DNA of 41,134 nt from a virus, in IMG/VR virus record IMGVR_UViG_3300009285_005078, positions 1 through 41,134 of that record; one strand, 5' to 3'. Position numbers and translations under genes: made by a program. Under the pieces are notes generated by a model. It worked only from the letters and a program-made list of their open reading frames with translations, was not told the origin of the DNA and ran no database searches. Positions 6,780 to 13,453 of the stretch are shown here, in pieces (position 1 is the first letter of the stretch; the number at the start of each line of letters is the position of its first letter).

Positions 6780-7131
6780 CCGGCTGGTCCTCCAGAATCG
6801 CCCGGAGCCGCTTGGCTGCGTCCGCAACGCGATCCTCCATGTCCAGCGGGTCCAGCGTTTCACATTCTAGAATCTGGATCACCCCCCGCAACTGCTCGCG
6901 CAGCGTGTGGCCGTACACGATGGCGTCAAGGTGTTCCTGTTCCAGGCGGGCCACCATTCCCGACTTCTCCCACAGCCGCCCCCCGTGTTCCGCCTGCCCC
7001 GTCCGATACTTGCCCTGAAGCGCCGCCGTCGTGTCCTTGACGATGCGCGCGAGATGTGCCTCTGACGCGCTTGCGCTGGCGCGTGACGGCTTGCTGATAC
7101 TCGGTGTAGAACGCCCTGATTTCTGCATCAC
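6772..7131 (-). CDS. small phage protein, MazG-like appearance
   Basis: Up to 119 residues; the convincing part starts near residue 25 (AHLARIVKDTTAALQ) and includes KYRTGQAEHGGRLWEK, then LEQEHLDAIVYGHTLREQL. That pattern recurs in small phage proteins that look like all-helical MazG-type nucleotide pyrophosphohydrolases (acidic HExLD..VY helix), but I cannot name the family with certainty. The first 25 residues (Ser/Ala/Arg-rich) look like frame shadow, no start codon exists between 7128 and the convincing region, and no ribosome site precedes the GTG/ATG at 7131/7128. Either translation depends on coupling with the overlapping gene, or an indel separates the two (see findings). Its TAA overlaps the TTG start of the DNA methyltransferase. 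Confidence 0.6.
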   Translation of the reverse strand: MMQKSGRSTPSISKPSRASASASEAHLARIVKDTTAALQGKYRTGQAEHGGRLWEKSGMVARLEQEHLDAIVYGHTLREQLRGVIQILECETLDPLDMEDRVADAAKRLRAILEDQPVD

Positions 7132-7378
7132 TCATCCGTCGCAGGAGGTACGTGGTTCGGTTCCTGACGTACGGCTCTTTCCACTCGGGGAACAGCCGAT
7201 GCAGGATTTCATGAATGACGGTATCCACCGTGGCGGGTACGGGATTCACCGTAATCGTGCCGCCCTCGATGTAGCCGTCGACAAACTCGCGCTTGTCCTC
7301 GATCCAGTCCTCGCGGATATGCCCGCGCCCGAGTTCGACGCAGACACGCACCAGCAGCGGATCGTGAGACTTAGCCAT
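6926..7378 (-). CDS. putative zinc metallopeptidase-like phage protein (HExxH)
   Basis: 150 residues. VDTVIHEILHRLFPEW carries HEILH (56-60), the zinc-binding HExxH helix, after a beta-strand-rich part (GTITVNPVPATV). The layout resembles the small single-domain metallopeptidase-like proteins common in phages; the third zinc ligand is not clear. Residues up to about 105 look genuine. The last 45 (a Gly/Arg/Thr-rich tail) run antiparallel in quality to a better protein in the next frame and are probably either a non-functional tail or the product of an indel. It starts two bases after the stop of the intein-containing exonuclease gene. Confidence 0.6.
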   Translation of the reverse strand: MAKSHDPLLVRVCVELGRGHIREDWIEDKREFVDGYIEGGTITVNPVPATVDTVIHEILHRLFPEWKEPYVRNRTTYLLRRMSDAEIRAFYTEYQQAVTRQRKRVRGTSRAHRQGHDGGASGQVSDGAGGTRGAAVGEVGNGGPPGTGTP

Positions 7379-7380
7379 CG

Positions 7381-8841
7381 CTATGGCGTATAGGTCGTGT
7401 CCAGCGAGGTCGCCCCGCCCTTCCAGAGCACAAGCGGCCCCAAGTAGCCCAGCTCCAGCAACCGCCGCCGCATCTCGATATGCTGCTGCACGTCGCCCAC
7501 CACCCGCGCCCGCGTCGCCTCCAGGCCTGACGGCGTGAGCCGATTCGCGTCCCGCCAGAGCTGCTGGTTCATCTTGACCTTTTCGTGCGCCAGCCCGAGC
7601 ATGGCCCCGATGTTCTCCTGTGAGTTCGACAGCCCTTGGCGCCTGATGAAGTCGAGCTTGGTATCCTGCGTCAGCTTGTCGCCCAGCGGCGGCAGGCCGT
7701 ATTCGGTCATGGCCCCGTTAATCACGGGCAGGTCGTAGCTATTGTGGACAGCAAAACCTTCGGCGATATAGGTGTGCGTGGACGTAGAAAGACCGGCGAC
7801 CTCTCGCTGCCCGACATCCCGAAGGCCGACCACGCGGACCATTTTGATTTGCCGTAGCGCCTGCATTGACGGATAATCGACCCATCGCTTGAGAAGCCGT
7901 TGGGGCCGAACCTGTCCAAGAAACCGAAGCGCATCGTTAATGCCACCATTAACCCGAAGCGATTGCGCCCTGATCGCGCTTGATCGTCGGCCGACGACCG
8001 CCGACACAAAACCGTAGCGGTGTAGCGCGTCTACGGCGTACTGAAGGGTTGGGCCTGGATTTTGTGCGGCAGTAATCTGTAACGCTTGTCCGGCCGATCC
8101 AGATCGGCCAAGCGTCCCTTCGCCATCAAAAAACCCGGCCAGCCATCCGGCTTCTCGGGTGTCAATCGACCTCCACGGGTCAACGACCTGATAAAGCCAG
8201 ACCGGCCTCCGTGCAAATCTGTTTGGTTGAATTGCCGAAGAACCAAGCAGTTCGTCGGTTCGCCGCCAATGAAACCGCATTGCGTTTCTGTCGTTCCGCG
8301 TTCCAACCAGCCACGGATGTTCGGCGGTGGCATAAAGCGTTTGGCCAGACTCCAAGTCCACGGCATAGGTGCGCTCGCAGCGTGGTTCGTTCGACACAAC
8401 CTCTGCAAACCTGATCCGCCGCCCCCGGCGTGGCGCTCCGTGTTCGTCAAATGCTACGAGACGGTCGCCCGGCACGAGGTCGCCAGCGCAAACCCAACGT
8501 AGATCAGCCGTGAGCACGCGTGTTTCAGGCACCACGCACCGGATGAAATGCCCCGTCACCATGTCGGCATAATCGTAGGCCCAACGAAACAGCGTCAGCA
8601 TGAACACGGCGTCTGTTTCGCCCAGCAAGTGACAATGCACATCGTCGGGCGTGTCGGTCCATGCCCACGCAATCGCGGTGATTTCCTTGCTGACGTAGTC
8701 GCTGCTGATCCAGTGGAGCGGCCGGGCTTCGACGTCGAAGTCCAACACACGCATCGGGCGCGACGGAATGACGACATGGGCGGGCGCCAGTACCAGATCG
8801 CCCGGTTCAGGCGTCAATCTTGGTCGAATCAGGATGCGCAT
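7381..8841 (-). CDS. DEDD-family 3'-5' exonuclease interrupted by an intein
   Basis: Numbering here is from the alternative TTG at 8850. The extein is an RNase H-like exonuclease related to the proofreading domain of family B polymerases: Exo I LDFDVE (D39, E41); Exo II split by the intein, TGHFIR before and SYDLPVING after (D373); then DTKLDFIRR and NIGAMLGL; an Exo III candidate VVGDVQQHIEM (D453), where the usual tyrosine four residues earlier is arginine. The intein covers residues 105-370. After splicing about 220 residues remain, a normal length for a standalone exonuclease. ATG at 8841 is preferred; the frame also contains TTG at 8850 and an ATG at codon 33 just before the Exo I motif. 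No polymerase gene was seen in the window, so the role may be phage replication or repair with a host polymerase. Confidence 0.82.
   Translation of the reverse strand: MRILIRPRLTPEPGDLVLAPAHVVIPSRPMRVLDFDVEARPLHWISSDYVSKEITAIAWAWTDTPDDVHCHLLGETDAVFMLTLFRWAYDYADMVTGHFIRCVVPETRVLTADLRWVCAGDLVPGDRLVAFDEHGAPRRGRRIRFAEVVSNEPRCERTYAVDLESGQTLYATAEHPWLVGTRNDRNAMRFHWRRTDELLGSSAIQPNRFARRPVWLYQVVDPWRSIDTREAGWLAGFFDGEGTLGRSGSAGQALQITAAQNPGPTLQYAVDALHRYGFVSAVVGRRSSAIRAQSLRVNGGINDALRFLGQVRPQRLLKRWVDYPSMQALRQIKMVRVVGLRDVGQREVAGLSTSTHTYIAEGFAVHNSYDLPVINGAMTEYGLPPLGDKLTQDTKLDFIRRQGLSNSQENIGAMLGLAHEKVKMNQQLWRDANRLTPSGLEATRARVVGDVQQHIEMRRRLLELGYLGPLVLWKGGATSLDTTYTP
7741..8538 (-). mobile_element. intein with LAGLIDADG homing endonuclease domain
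   Basis: 266 residues in frame, from Cys1 to the terminal Asn. Block A is CVVPETRVLTADLRW with GDLVPGDRL after it. Block B is TLYATAEHPWLV (TAEH contains the catalytic Thr and His). One LAGLIDADG helix is clear, GWLAGFFDGEGTL. Block F is VVGLRDVGQREVAGLS, and block G is THTYIAEGFAVHN followed by Ser as the +1 nucleophile. Removing it rejoins TGHFIR to SYDLPVING, restoring a continuous Exo II motif. Only one LAGLIDADG motif is obvious, although the domain is long enough for a degenerate second one. GC content matches the phage, so it is not a very recent arrival. Confidence 0.92.
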
Positions 8842-9037
8842 CGTCCACAATCTGAAGGTCGAAGGCCGTCCCTTCGGCCAGTCCGAGCACCGAGCGGCCG
8901 GACTTCAGGGCCTCGATTTCGGGAAGCAGGACGTCCTCCTCGAAATCAATGGACTCAAACCGCTGTTTGAGGCGGAACTGCGCCCGACGCAGCGCTTTGA
9001 GTTTGCGCTCTTGCCTGCTGTCTCTGCTTAAGCTCAT
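8807..9037 (-). CDS. small hypothetical phage protein
   Basis: 76 residues: a basic helix-forming start (RQERKLKALRRAQFRLKQRF) and an acidic second half (FEEDVLLPEIEALKSG). No family recognised. It overlaps the preceding gene by 83 bases and the exonuclease by about 35. A GAGAG seven bases before the ATG is a fair ribosome site. Possibly a nucleic-acid-binding or adaptor protein, but that is a guess from charge alone. Confidence 0.45.
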   Translation of the reverse strand: MSLSRDSRQERKLKALRRAQFRLKQRFESIDFEEDVLLPEIEALKSGRSVLGLAEGTAFDLQIVDDAHPDSTKIDA

Positions 9038-9323
9038 GTCTGCGCTCTCGGATGTGTTGCCGAATGGCCTGCACGGTCGCCACGTCTGGTGCGACGCCCA
9101 TATAGCGATCGCCGCCGAGCCAGATCCGGCGCTCGTTATGCGCCAGATCCTTCTTCCGCCCCTTCTCGCTCTGACGATACCGACGTCTCACGACCCGCCC
9201 ATTGTCGCTCTGACGATACCGACGATGTGCCCGGCGACACACCACCAGTCGGCACGGCCAACACTGGCCCCGGAACTCTCGTGGCCGGACCCTACAGCGC
9301 GAGCACATGGGCTCTTCTGGCAT
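8955..9323 (-). CDS. basic zinc-finger-like protein with internal 13-residue repeat
   Basis: 122 residues. CSRCRVRPREFRGQCWPC near the start has two CxxC-type pairs and is probably a small zinc finger. Two basic repeats follow, RRYRQSDNGRVVR and RRYRQSEKGRKKD, encoded by a 39-bp direct repeat. RIWLGGDRYMGVAPD and a charged helical tail come next. The composition suggests nucleic-acid binding. It starts two codons after the stop of the gene upstream, and its last 83 bases overlap the following gene. Confidence 0.55.
   Translation of the reverse strand: MPEEPMCSRCRVRPREFRGQCWPCRLVVCRRAHRRYRQSDNGRVVRRRYRQSEKGRKKDLAHNERRIWLGGDRYMGVAPDVATVQAIRQHIRERRHELKQRQQARAQTQSAASGAVPPQTAV
9166..9224. repeat. 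direct repeat, 39-bp period
   Basis: The identical 20-mer TCGCTCTGACGATACCGACG occurs at 9166-9185 and 9205-9224. The period is divisible by three, so the duplication adds 13 residues to the encoded basic protein without breaking the frame. Confidence 0.8.
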
Positions 9324-9325
9324 CG

Positions 9326-9589
9326 TTAGCCCTTGATCAGCACGTCCACTCGGCCGCTGAACTGCCGCGTCCCGATGTGCCCCGCCAGTTCCCCGCGCAA
9401 TTCGACGTGATCGCCCACACGCACGACCGCGCCCAGGTGGATGGTGCCGTTCAGTTCGGCTGAGCCCACAAGCGCGAACCGCTCGCCGTCCTGAAGCATC
9501 TGCCCTACGCTCTGCTCGATAGCCTTCCGCGTGGCCGCGTGCAAATCGAATCCAGACGGCAGCAACGCCAGCGTGTCATCGTCAAGCAT
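9326..9589 (-). CDS. hypothetical phage protein, beta-rich C-terminus
   Basis: 87 residues. After a short helix-like N-terminus (LHAATRKAIEQSVGQMLQDGER) comes a beta pattern: FALVGSAELNGTIHLGAVVRVGDHVELRGELAGHIG. No family recognised. The start codon overlaps the stop of the DUF1353 gene (TAATG), so translation is coupled. Confidence 0.55.
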   Translation of the reverse strand: MLDDDTLALLPSGFDLHAATRKAIEQSVGQMLQDGERFALVGSAELNGTIHLGAVVRVGDHVELRGELAGHIGTRQFSGRVDVLIKG

Positions 9590-10053
9590 TACGCCTCCAC
9601 AAGTTCATGCGCCCGCATGGGCGTGTCCACAGCCACGGGCAGTCCAGCCGGACGCCACGCCACATCATGCTGGTGGAAAAAATGCCGCGCGCCCACGGCC
9701 AAGCCGGCATTCACCATCCACCGCACAAAGCGATTCGGCGGGCGCGGCGAGTCCTCCATGGCGTCCTTTATGAGTTGATTCGCGGCCTTCGCGCACGCAA
9801 ACACCGGCACCGAATCCGTGCGGAAGGCGTAGTCGTGCAACACGGCCGCGTAGTTGTACTTCCCAAAGCTCGGGAGGAACCAGCGAAAGGGCGGCGGGAT
9901 GCTGGCGTAGTCCGTCACGAATCCCGGCGGCACCACGAGAATCCACCCATCGCGCATCTGGTAGGCGAACGGCCAAACCAAGATGGCGTGGCGGCCGTTG
10001 CCGGCGTCGCGGGTGACGAGCGGCGATAGGAATGGATCGTCACTCGCTCTCAC
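9589..10053 (-). CDS. DUF1353 family phage protein
   Basis: 154 residues. The DUF1353 signature is clear: PPGFVTDYASIPPPFRWFLP followed by YNYAAVLHDYAFR. Family members occur in many tailed phages, often near lysis genes; the molecular role is unknown. The start is GTG at 10053, overlapping the TGA of the gene upstream (GTGA), with GGGAGCC a few bases before. The open frame runs further upstream to 10431, but that part is an Arg/Gly-rich shadow of the preceding gene. Confidence 0.85.
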   Translation of the reverse strand: MRASDDPFLSPLVTRDAGNGRHAILVWPFAYQMRDGWILVVPPGFVTDYASIPPPFRWFLPSFGKYNYAAVLHDYAFRTDSVPVFACAKAANQLIKDAMEDSPRPPNRFVRWMVNAGLAVGARHFFHQHDVAWRPAGLPVAVDTPMRAHELVEA

Positions 10054-10496
10054 TTCCAGGCTCCCAGGTGCCGCCCGAGTGCATCCAGTCGCACGGATAG
10101 GTTGATCACCATCGCCACCAGCGGATCGTCGTGCGGCGGGTCGGGCGTGGGCGGATCGGGCGTGGGTGGGGCAGGCGTGAGCCAGTCCTTGGCTTCGACC
10201 ACGCGGAACTCGTGACCGTCCAGGTTCAGCGTCTCGGGGTTGCTGTTCAGATAGGCGGAGGGACCGCCGGCACTCACCACAATGTCCCAGCCGTACTTCC
10301 GCCCCCCGGCTTCCACGCCCACCACGTCCTCGCGGCCCTGCGGGTGCGGAAAGTAGCCCCAATGCACGCCCGGCTCTTTGAGTCGAATCTGCTGGGCGGA
10401 CCGCCGCGTGAGTTCCCCCACTTGGGGCCACTGGGAGAGGTCAAACTTGAACTTGGCTTGCAGAGCGTGAACGATGTCGCTGTGTTCAAAATTCAT
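10050..10496 (-). CDS. hypothetical phage protein with Pro-Asp repeat linker
   Basis: 148 residues. The first 100 form a compact domain (HSDIVHALQAKFKFDLSQW, later KYGWDIVVSAGG). A proline-rich linker PPTPDPPTPDPP follows, then a C-terminal helix (LVAMVINLSVRLDALGRHL). The domain-linker-helix layout fits a virion- or lysis-associated protein, but no family is recognised. Start and stop overlap the neighbours by four bases each (ATGA, GTGA). Confidence 0.6.
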   Translation of the reverse strand: MNFEHSDIVHALQAKFKFDLSQWPQVGELTRRSAQQIRLKEPGVHWGYFPHPQGREDVVGVEAGGRKYGWDIVVSAGGPSAYLNSNPETLNLDGHEFRVVEAKDWLTPAPPTPDPPTPDPPHDDPLVAMVINLSVRLDALGRHLGAWK

Positions 10497-10693
10497 GAAC
10501 GGCCTCGATTCCTGAACAGGAGCAGTTCGGCGGCGACGAGACTACAACTGGCGGGCAGGTCGGCGGTGGACGGGGTGACCCACGGAATCAGCGACGGCGC
10601 GTCGCGGTGGGGATACCACACGACAATCAGTGTCTCGCCCGCGTCCTGCGCCGGATAGTCCGGACAATAGGCGGTGGAACAACCCGCGCCCAT
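10493..10693 (-). CDS. small hypothetical protein of the lysis region
   Basis: 66 residues with two early cysteines (MGAGCSTAYCPDYP) and a hydrophobic stretch near the end (SCSLVAAELLLF). The stop overlaps the next start (ATGA), and the conserved 29-bp element lies 12 bases before its ATG. Its place after the endolysin would suit an accessory lysis protein such as a spanin part, but there is no real signal peptide or lipobox, so this is only a possibility. Confidence 0.5.
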   Translation of the reverse strand: MGAGCSTAYCPDYPAQDAGETLIVVWYPHRDAPSLIPWVTPSTADLPASCSLVAAELLLFRNRGRS

Positions 10694-10705
10694 GAGTGCT
10701 ACCGT

Positions 10706-10734
10706 CCGACGTATCCCTTGCCGTCGTCAAGCCC
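10706..10734 (-). promoter_or_regulatory. conserved 29-bp intergenic element, copy 2
   Basis: Matches the copy at 5154-5182 at 25 of 29 positions; the 14 bases at one end and the 9 at the other are identical. Here too it overlaps the stop codon of the gene upstream (endolysin) in the same way (GGGCTTGA) and lies 12 bases before the next start codon. Promoter, operator or RNA-processing site are all possible. Confidence 0.45.
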
Positions 10735-11203
10735 GAAAGAACAAGTGCCCGCCAATCGTCGCCACCGGCTCCAGCTTTTTCGCCCAGGACGGCACGGCCC
10801 CGGCCGGCTTCATGGCCTGCGGGCTGTAGTAGTGGGTCGCCCCGTTCACGGCGTCCAACACGCGCCCGGCCAGCACGCCTTCGGCAATCCACGCGCATTC
10901 ATCCAGAACCGTCCGCGCCGGAATCGCGCCGCCGAGCGTGAGCGTGCGCGCCCACTTCATGATGAGGGCATGATTGGCCGCCCCGCCCCACGGCCACCAG
11001 CAACTAAACTGCGACCGCGCGAGACAGATACTCTTGGCGGACCGCCCACCCTTCATCATGCGGTTGTGGATGACGCACGCCACGGCGAGCCGGCCCTCAA
11101 TCCGCTCGCCGCGTGCTTCGCCCAGGAGCGTCAGCGTGAGCGCCTGATGGTCGGTCAGCGCCGCCTTGACTTCATCGTCGGTTACAGCTTGGTCTTGAGC
11201 CAT
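10727..11203 (-). CDS. endolysin, SleB-type cell wall hydrolase (Hydrolase_2)
   Basis: 158 residues. Signature of the SleB/CwlJ group: TLLGEARGERIEGRLAVACVI with the catalytic glutamate in GEARGE, then HNRMMKGGRSAKSICLARSQFSCW, and near the end GATHYYSP followed by PSWAK. These enzymes act as lytic transglycosylases on peptidoglycan. There is no signal peptide, so a holin would be needed for export. ATG at 11203 is used; it lies inside the last codons of the holin-like gene, and a TTG six bases earlier is also possible. A GC-rich Gram-negative host would fit but is not proven. Confidence 0.9.
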   Translation of the reverse strand: MAQDQAVTDDEVKAALTDHQALTLTLLGEARGERIEGRLAVACVIHNRMMKGGRSAKSICLARSQFSCWWPWGGAANHALIMKWARTLTLGGAIPARTVLDECAWIAEGVLAGRVLDAVNGATHYYSPQAMKPAGAVPSWAKKLEPVATIGGHLFFRA

Positions 11204-11430
11204 TCCCAAGCCATCGCCAGAACAATCCCGGCAGCCCCGCCGGCCCCGCCCGCGCCGATGGCCTGCCGCGTGCCGCGATCTTTCAGGACGCCAATGTCGA
11301 TTTCATTCGTGCGCGTGCGGCCGTTCAACTTGTCGAGTCGCCCGTTGACGCCGGCAATGTCCTGCCGGATGTCATCCACGGCCCGGTAGAATTCTTCGCG
11401 GGAAACATCCATCACAATTCCGATCATCAT
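11182..11430 (-). CDS. holin-like protein (XhlA/coiled-coil plus C-terminal membrane helix)
   Basis: 82 residues. A heptad-like soluble part (VSREEFYRAVDDIRQDIAGVNGRLDKLNGRT) is followed by one membrane helix (AIGAGGAGGAAGIVLAMAW) and a short basic tail (EWLKTKL). This is the layout of XhlA-type lysis proteins. It overlaps the endolysin start by 22 bases, which fits a holin-endolysin pair. Confidence 0.75.
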   Translation of the reverse strand: MMIGIVMDVSREEFYRAVDDIRQDIAGVNGRLDKLNGRTRTNEIDIGVLKDRGTRQAIGAGGAGGAAGIVLAMAWEWLKTKL

Positions 11431-11487
11431 TGCGGGGTCCAGAGAATTGACCGCCGTCCACGCTGGGCACCGTGGTATTCTGTCGCC

Positions 11488-11649
11488 ATGTCACTCGCTC
11501 GCTTCGTCGGCCGGGCCGCCTGGGCGGGGCTGCTCTGGCTGCTCAGTGCGTGGTACGCTGTCCTCGTGCTCGTCTGGTGCGGCCTGTTCATCATCGGCCT
11601 GCTGTATGTGCTGGGATCGGCTGTGGGATCGCTGGTACATCCACGCTAA
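11488..11649 (+). CDS. possible small plus-strand membrane protein
   Basis: 53 codons starting at ATG 11488 and ending TAA 11647-11649. The product is almost entirely hydrophobic (WAGLLWLLSAWYAVLVLVW, then CGLFIIGLLYVLGSAVGSLV) with a positive N-terminus (MSLARFVGR) and a basic end, as expected for one or two membrane helices. It fills the 160-bp gap between the holin-like gene and the preceding minus-strand gene, and overlaps the 3' end of the latter antisense. TTGACC at 11447 and TATTCT at 11476 lie upstream, but 23 bp apart, and there is no clear ribosome site. It would be the only plus-strand gene of the phage. Accidental hydrophobicity in GC-rich DNA is a real alternative. Confidence 0.4.
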   Translation: MSLARFVGRAAWAGLLWLLSAWYAVLVLVWCGLFIIGLLYVLGSAVGSLVHPR

Positions 11650-13453
11650 CCCCGGCATCTTTCGCCGCGTTGGTCAACTCGGTCATGACCGCCGCCACGG
11701 CGGACGGCCGCGACACGCCAACCTGAATCCCCCGCGTCAGCGCCCGCACGGCTCGGGGCGAGTGCAGCAGCTTCGACAGGCCGGCGGCTCCAATCTGCAA
11801 CGGGATCGACGTGAGCGGGTTCGTGATGAGCAGCCCGCCCTGCGCCGTCAGCGACACCACAAACCCGCTGCCAGACGGGTTCGGGTTCTCGGCCATCTTC
11901 TTTGCCAGCAGGAAGAACTGGTCGAGCGCCTTCACGTGATCGGGCGCAAACAACATGCGCTTCGTCGCCGGCCCCACGCGCTGCCAGCGCGAGAACAGCG
12001 TGCCCGGCTTGGAGAACTCCCCTTCCGCGACGGCCTCGGCCACAAAATCGTCCAGCATGGCCCGGCCGACCTTCGGCAACTCCTCGGGGGTCTGCCGCTG
12101 AATCTCCCGCAGGCGTTCAACCGACGCATCGCCCGGCTGCACGAGTTTGCGGTACGCATTGACCGGCTCGTCGCCCAGGTCTTTCAGGGCTTCCCCCGTG
12201 TCGTACTTCGCCCGTGTCGCGGCTCGCCCTCGCGCGCGCACCTGTGTCGCACGCGGGCCAGCTTCGGCCGTCGCTTTCTGGATGGCGGCTTCAAATTCTC
12301 GCACCGCTTTCGCCGCCACGCCCTGACTCAAGTTGCGCAACTCCGGCAGGACTCGCTCACGCGCCAGCGCCTTGATCGCGCTCAGGTCAGCGTCCGCCAC
12401 GGAGAGCGGCGAAAAGTCCGGGCCGTGGATGATGTTCTCGATGGCCTTCACGCCCGGCGAGGCGTCACGGATCGCGGTAGGCGACCGCCGCAGAATGTCG
12501 TCATAGATCGGCTGGAGCGCCGCCTTGACTGGGGCCATATCGACCGGCAGGCCCATCGGCTCCGTCGTGGTCACCGGCACGGCGGACCCCCCAATCCGGC
12601 CCTGCTGCGTCACGGCCACCGGCCGCTGGTGCGCCGGCATGGCCTCGATGTCGCGGAGTTCGCCGTACGACTTATCCGCGACGTTCTTCAGCCGACCCAC
12701 GCGCGAGCGCAACGAGCCTTGTGCGGAGGCCCCAGCCGTCTCCGGCGTGAACACGCCCGGTGTGCGCGTCCCGGCGTTCGCTTGTTCGGCCAGCGTCCGA
12801 AGCCGCGCCGCGAGGGCTTCCGCCTGAATCTGTGGCGTGCCATGGGACGCGATGGCCCCGCCCAGCGACCGATCCACGAGCCACTGCGCGCCCTTAGTGG
12901 CATACCCGCCGGCCGCCGTCGCCATGTCCACCGGAATGCCCTGGGCCAGTCCCGCGTCCACCGCTTCCGCCACGGCGGGGTTCGGATTCCGCACACCCGG
13001 CACGCGCAGGGTGCCCGCGCGAGAGGCCGCCACCGGAGCCGCCAGCGCCGTGCCGAGTCCAGTGGCTCCGCCCAGCCCGCTGGCTACGTCGCCGCTCCTA
13101 ATCTGTTCGGCCTGTGCGTCCAGAGCTGGCCCCAACACCGGGAGCAGGTAGTGCAGCACATGACGGGCCGCTTCGGGATTGCCCGCCTTCAGATCCTCCC
13201 ACGCCCGGACGCCCACCTGCCCCTGCGCTTCCAGCAGGCTCTTGATCGTATCCACGGGGGACATCACCGCCTCGCCCAGCCCGCGCACCGCTTCGACCGG
13301 GTTGAGGTTCTGCCACGCACTGCCGAGGAACCGTGACACCGGCCCGGACGGTTCCTCGGCCGGCTCAATGTCGGCCTGGGTAAACGTCACTTCCTCGGGC
13401 TTCGCCGCGCCCTCGATATCCTCCGGCCGGAACGTGATGGTCTGTCCGCTCAT
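11591..13453 (-). CDS. large virion-associated protein, probable internal/ejection protein
   Basis: 620 residues. The N-terminal 30 residues have two copies of a short motif (TITFRPEDIEG and EVTFTQADIEP), a feature of phage internal proteins. An amphipathic, Ala/Gly-rich segment follows (SGLGGATGLGTALAAPVAA), then a long helical region rich in Ala, Arg and Glu. A hydrophobic stretch lies near the end (GGLLITNPLTSIPLQIGAAGL). No enzyme motif is seen. Its place as the third of three long proteins between the tail genes and the lysis genes matches the internal-core proteins of short-tailed phages. It overlaps the gene upstream by four bases. Confidence 0.65.
   Translation of the reverse strand: MSGQTITFRPEDIEGAAKPEEVTFTQADIEPAEEPSGPVSRFLGSAWQNLNPVEAVRGLGEAVMSPVDTIKSLLEAQGQVGVRAWEDLKAGNPEAARHVLHYLLPVLGPALDAQAEQIRSGDVASGLGGATGLGTALAAPVAASRAGTLRVPGVRNPNPAVAEAVDAGLAQGIPVDMATAAGGYATKGAQWLVDRSLGGAIASHGTPQIQAEALAARLRTLAEQANAGTRTPGVFTPETAGASAQGSLRSRVGRLKNVADKSYGELRDIEAMPAHQRPVAVTQQGRIGGSAVPVTTTEPMGLPVDMAPVKAALQPIYDDILRRSPTAIRDASPGVKAIENIIHGPDFSPLSVADADLSAIKALARERVLPELRNLSQGVAAKAVREFEAAIQKATAEAGPRATQVRARGRAATRAKYDTGEALKDLGDEPVNAYRKLVQPGDASVERLREIQRQTPEELPKVGRAMLDDFVAEAVAEGEFSKPGTLFSRWQRVGPATKRMLFAPDHVKALDQFFLLAKKMAENPNPSGSGFVVSLTAQGGLLITNPLTSIPLQIGAAGLSKLLHSPRAVRALTRGIQVGVSRPSAVAAVMTELTNAAKDAGVSVDVPAIPQPIPAHTAGR

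Noticed and set aside
9589-10431. N-terminal extension of the DUF1353 gene
   Set aside because: The added 126 residues are a frame shadow; GTG at 10053 overlaps the upstream stop and has a ribosome site.
11447-13336. 629-codon plus-strand open frame opposite the ejection-protein gene
   Set aside because: Arg/His/Pro-rich shadow in GC-rich DNA; the minus-strand frame has normal protein composition and operon overlaps.
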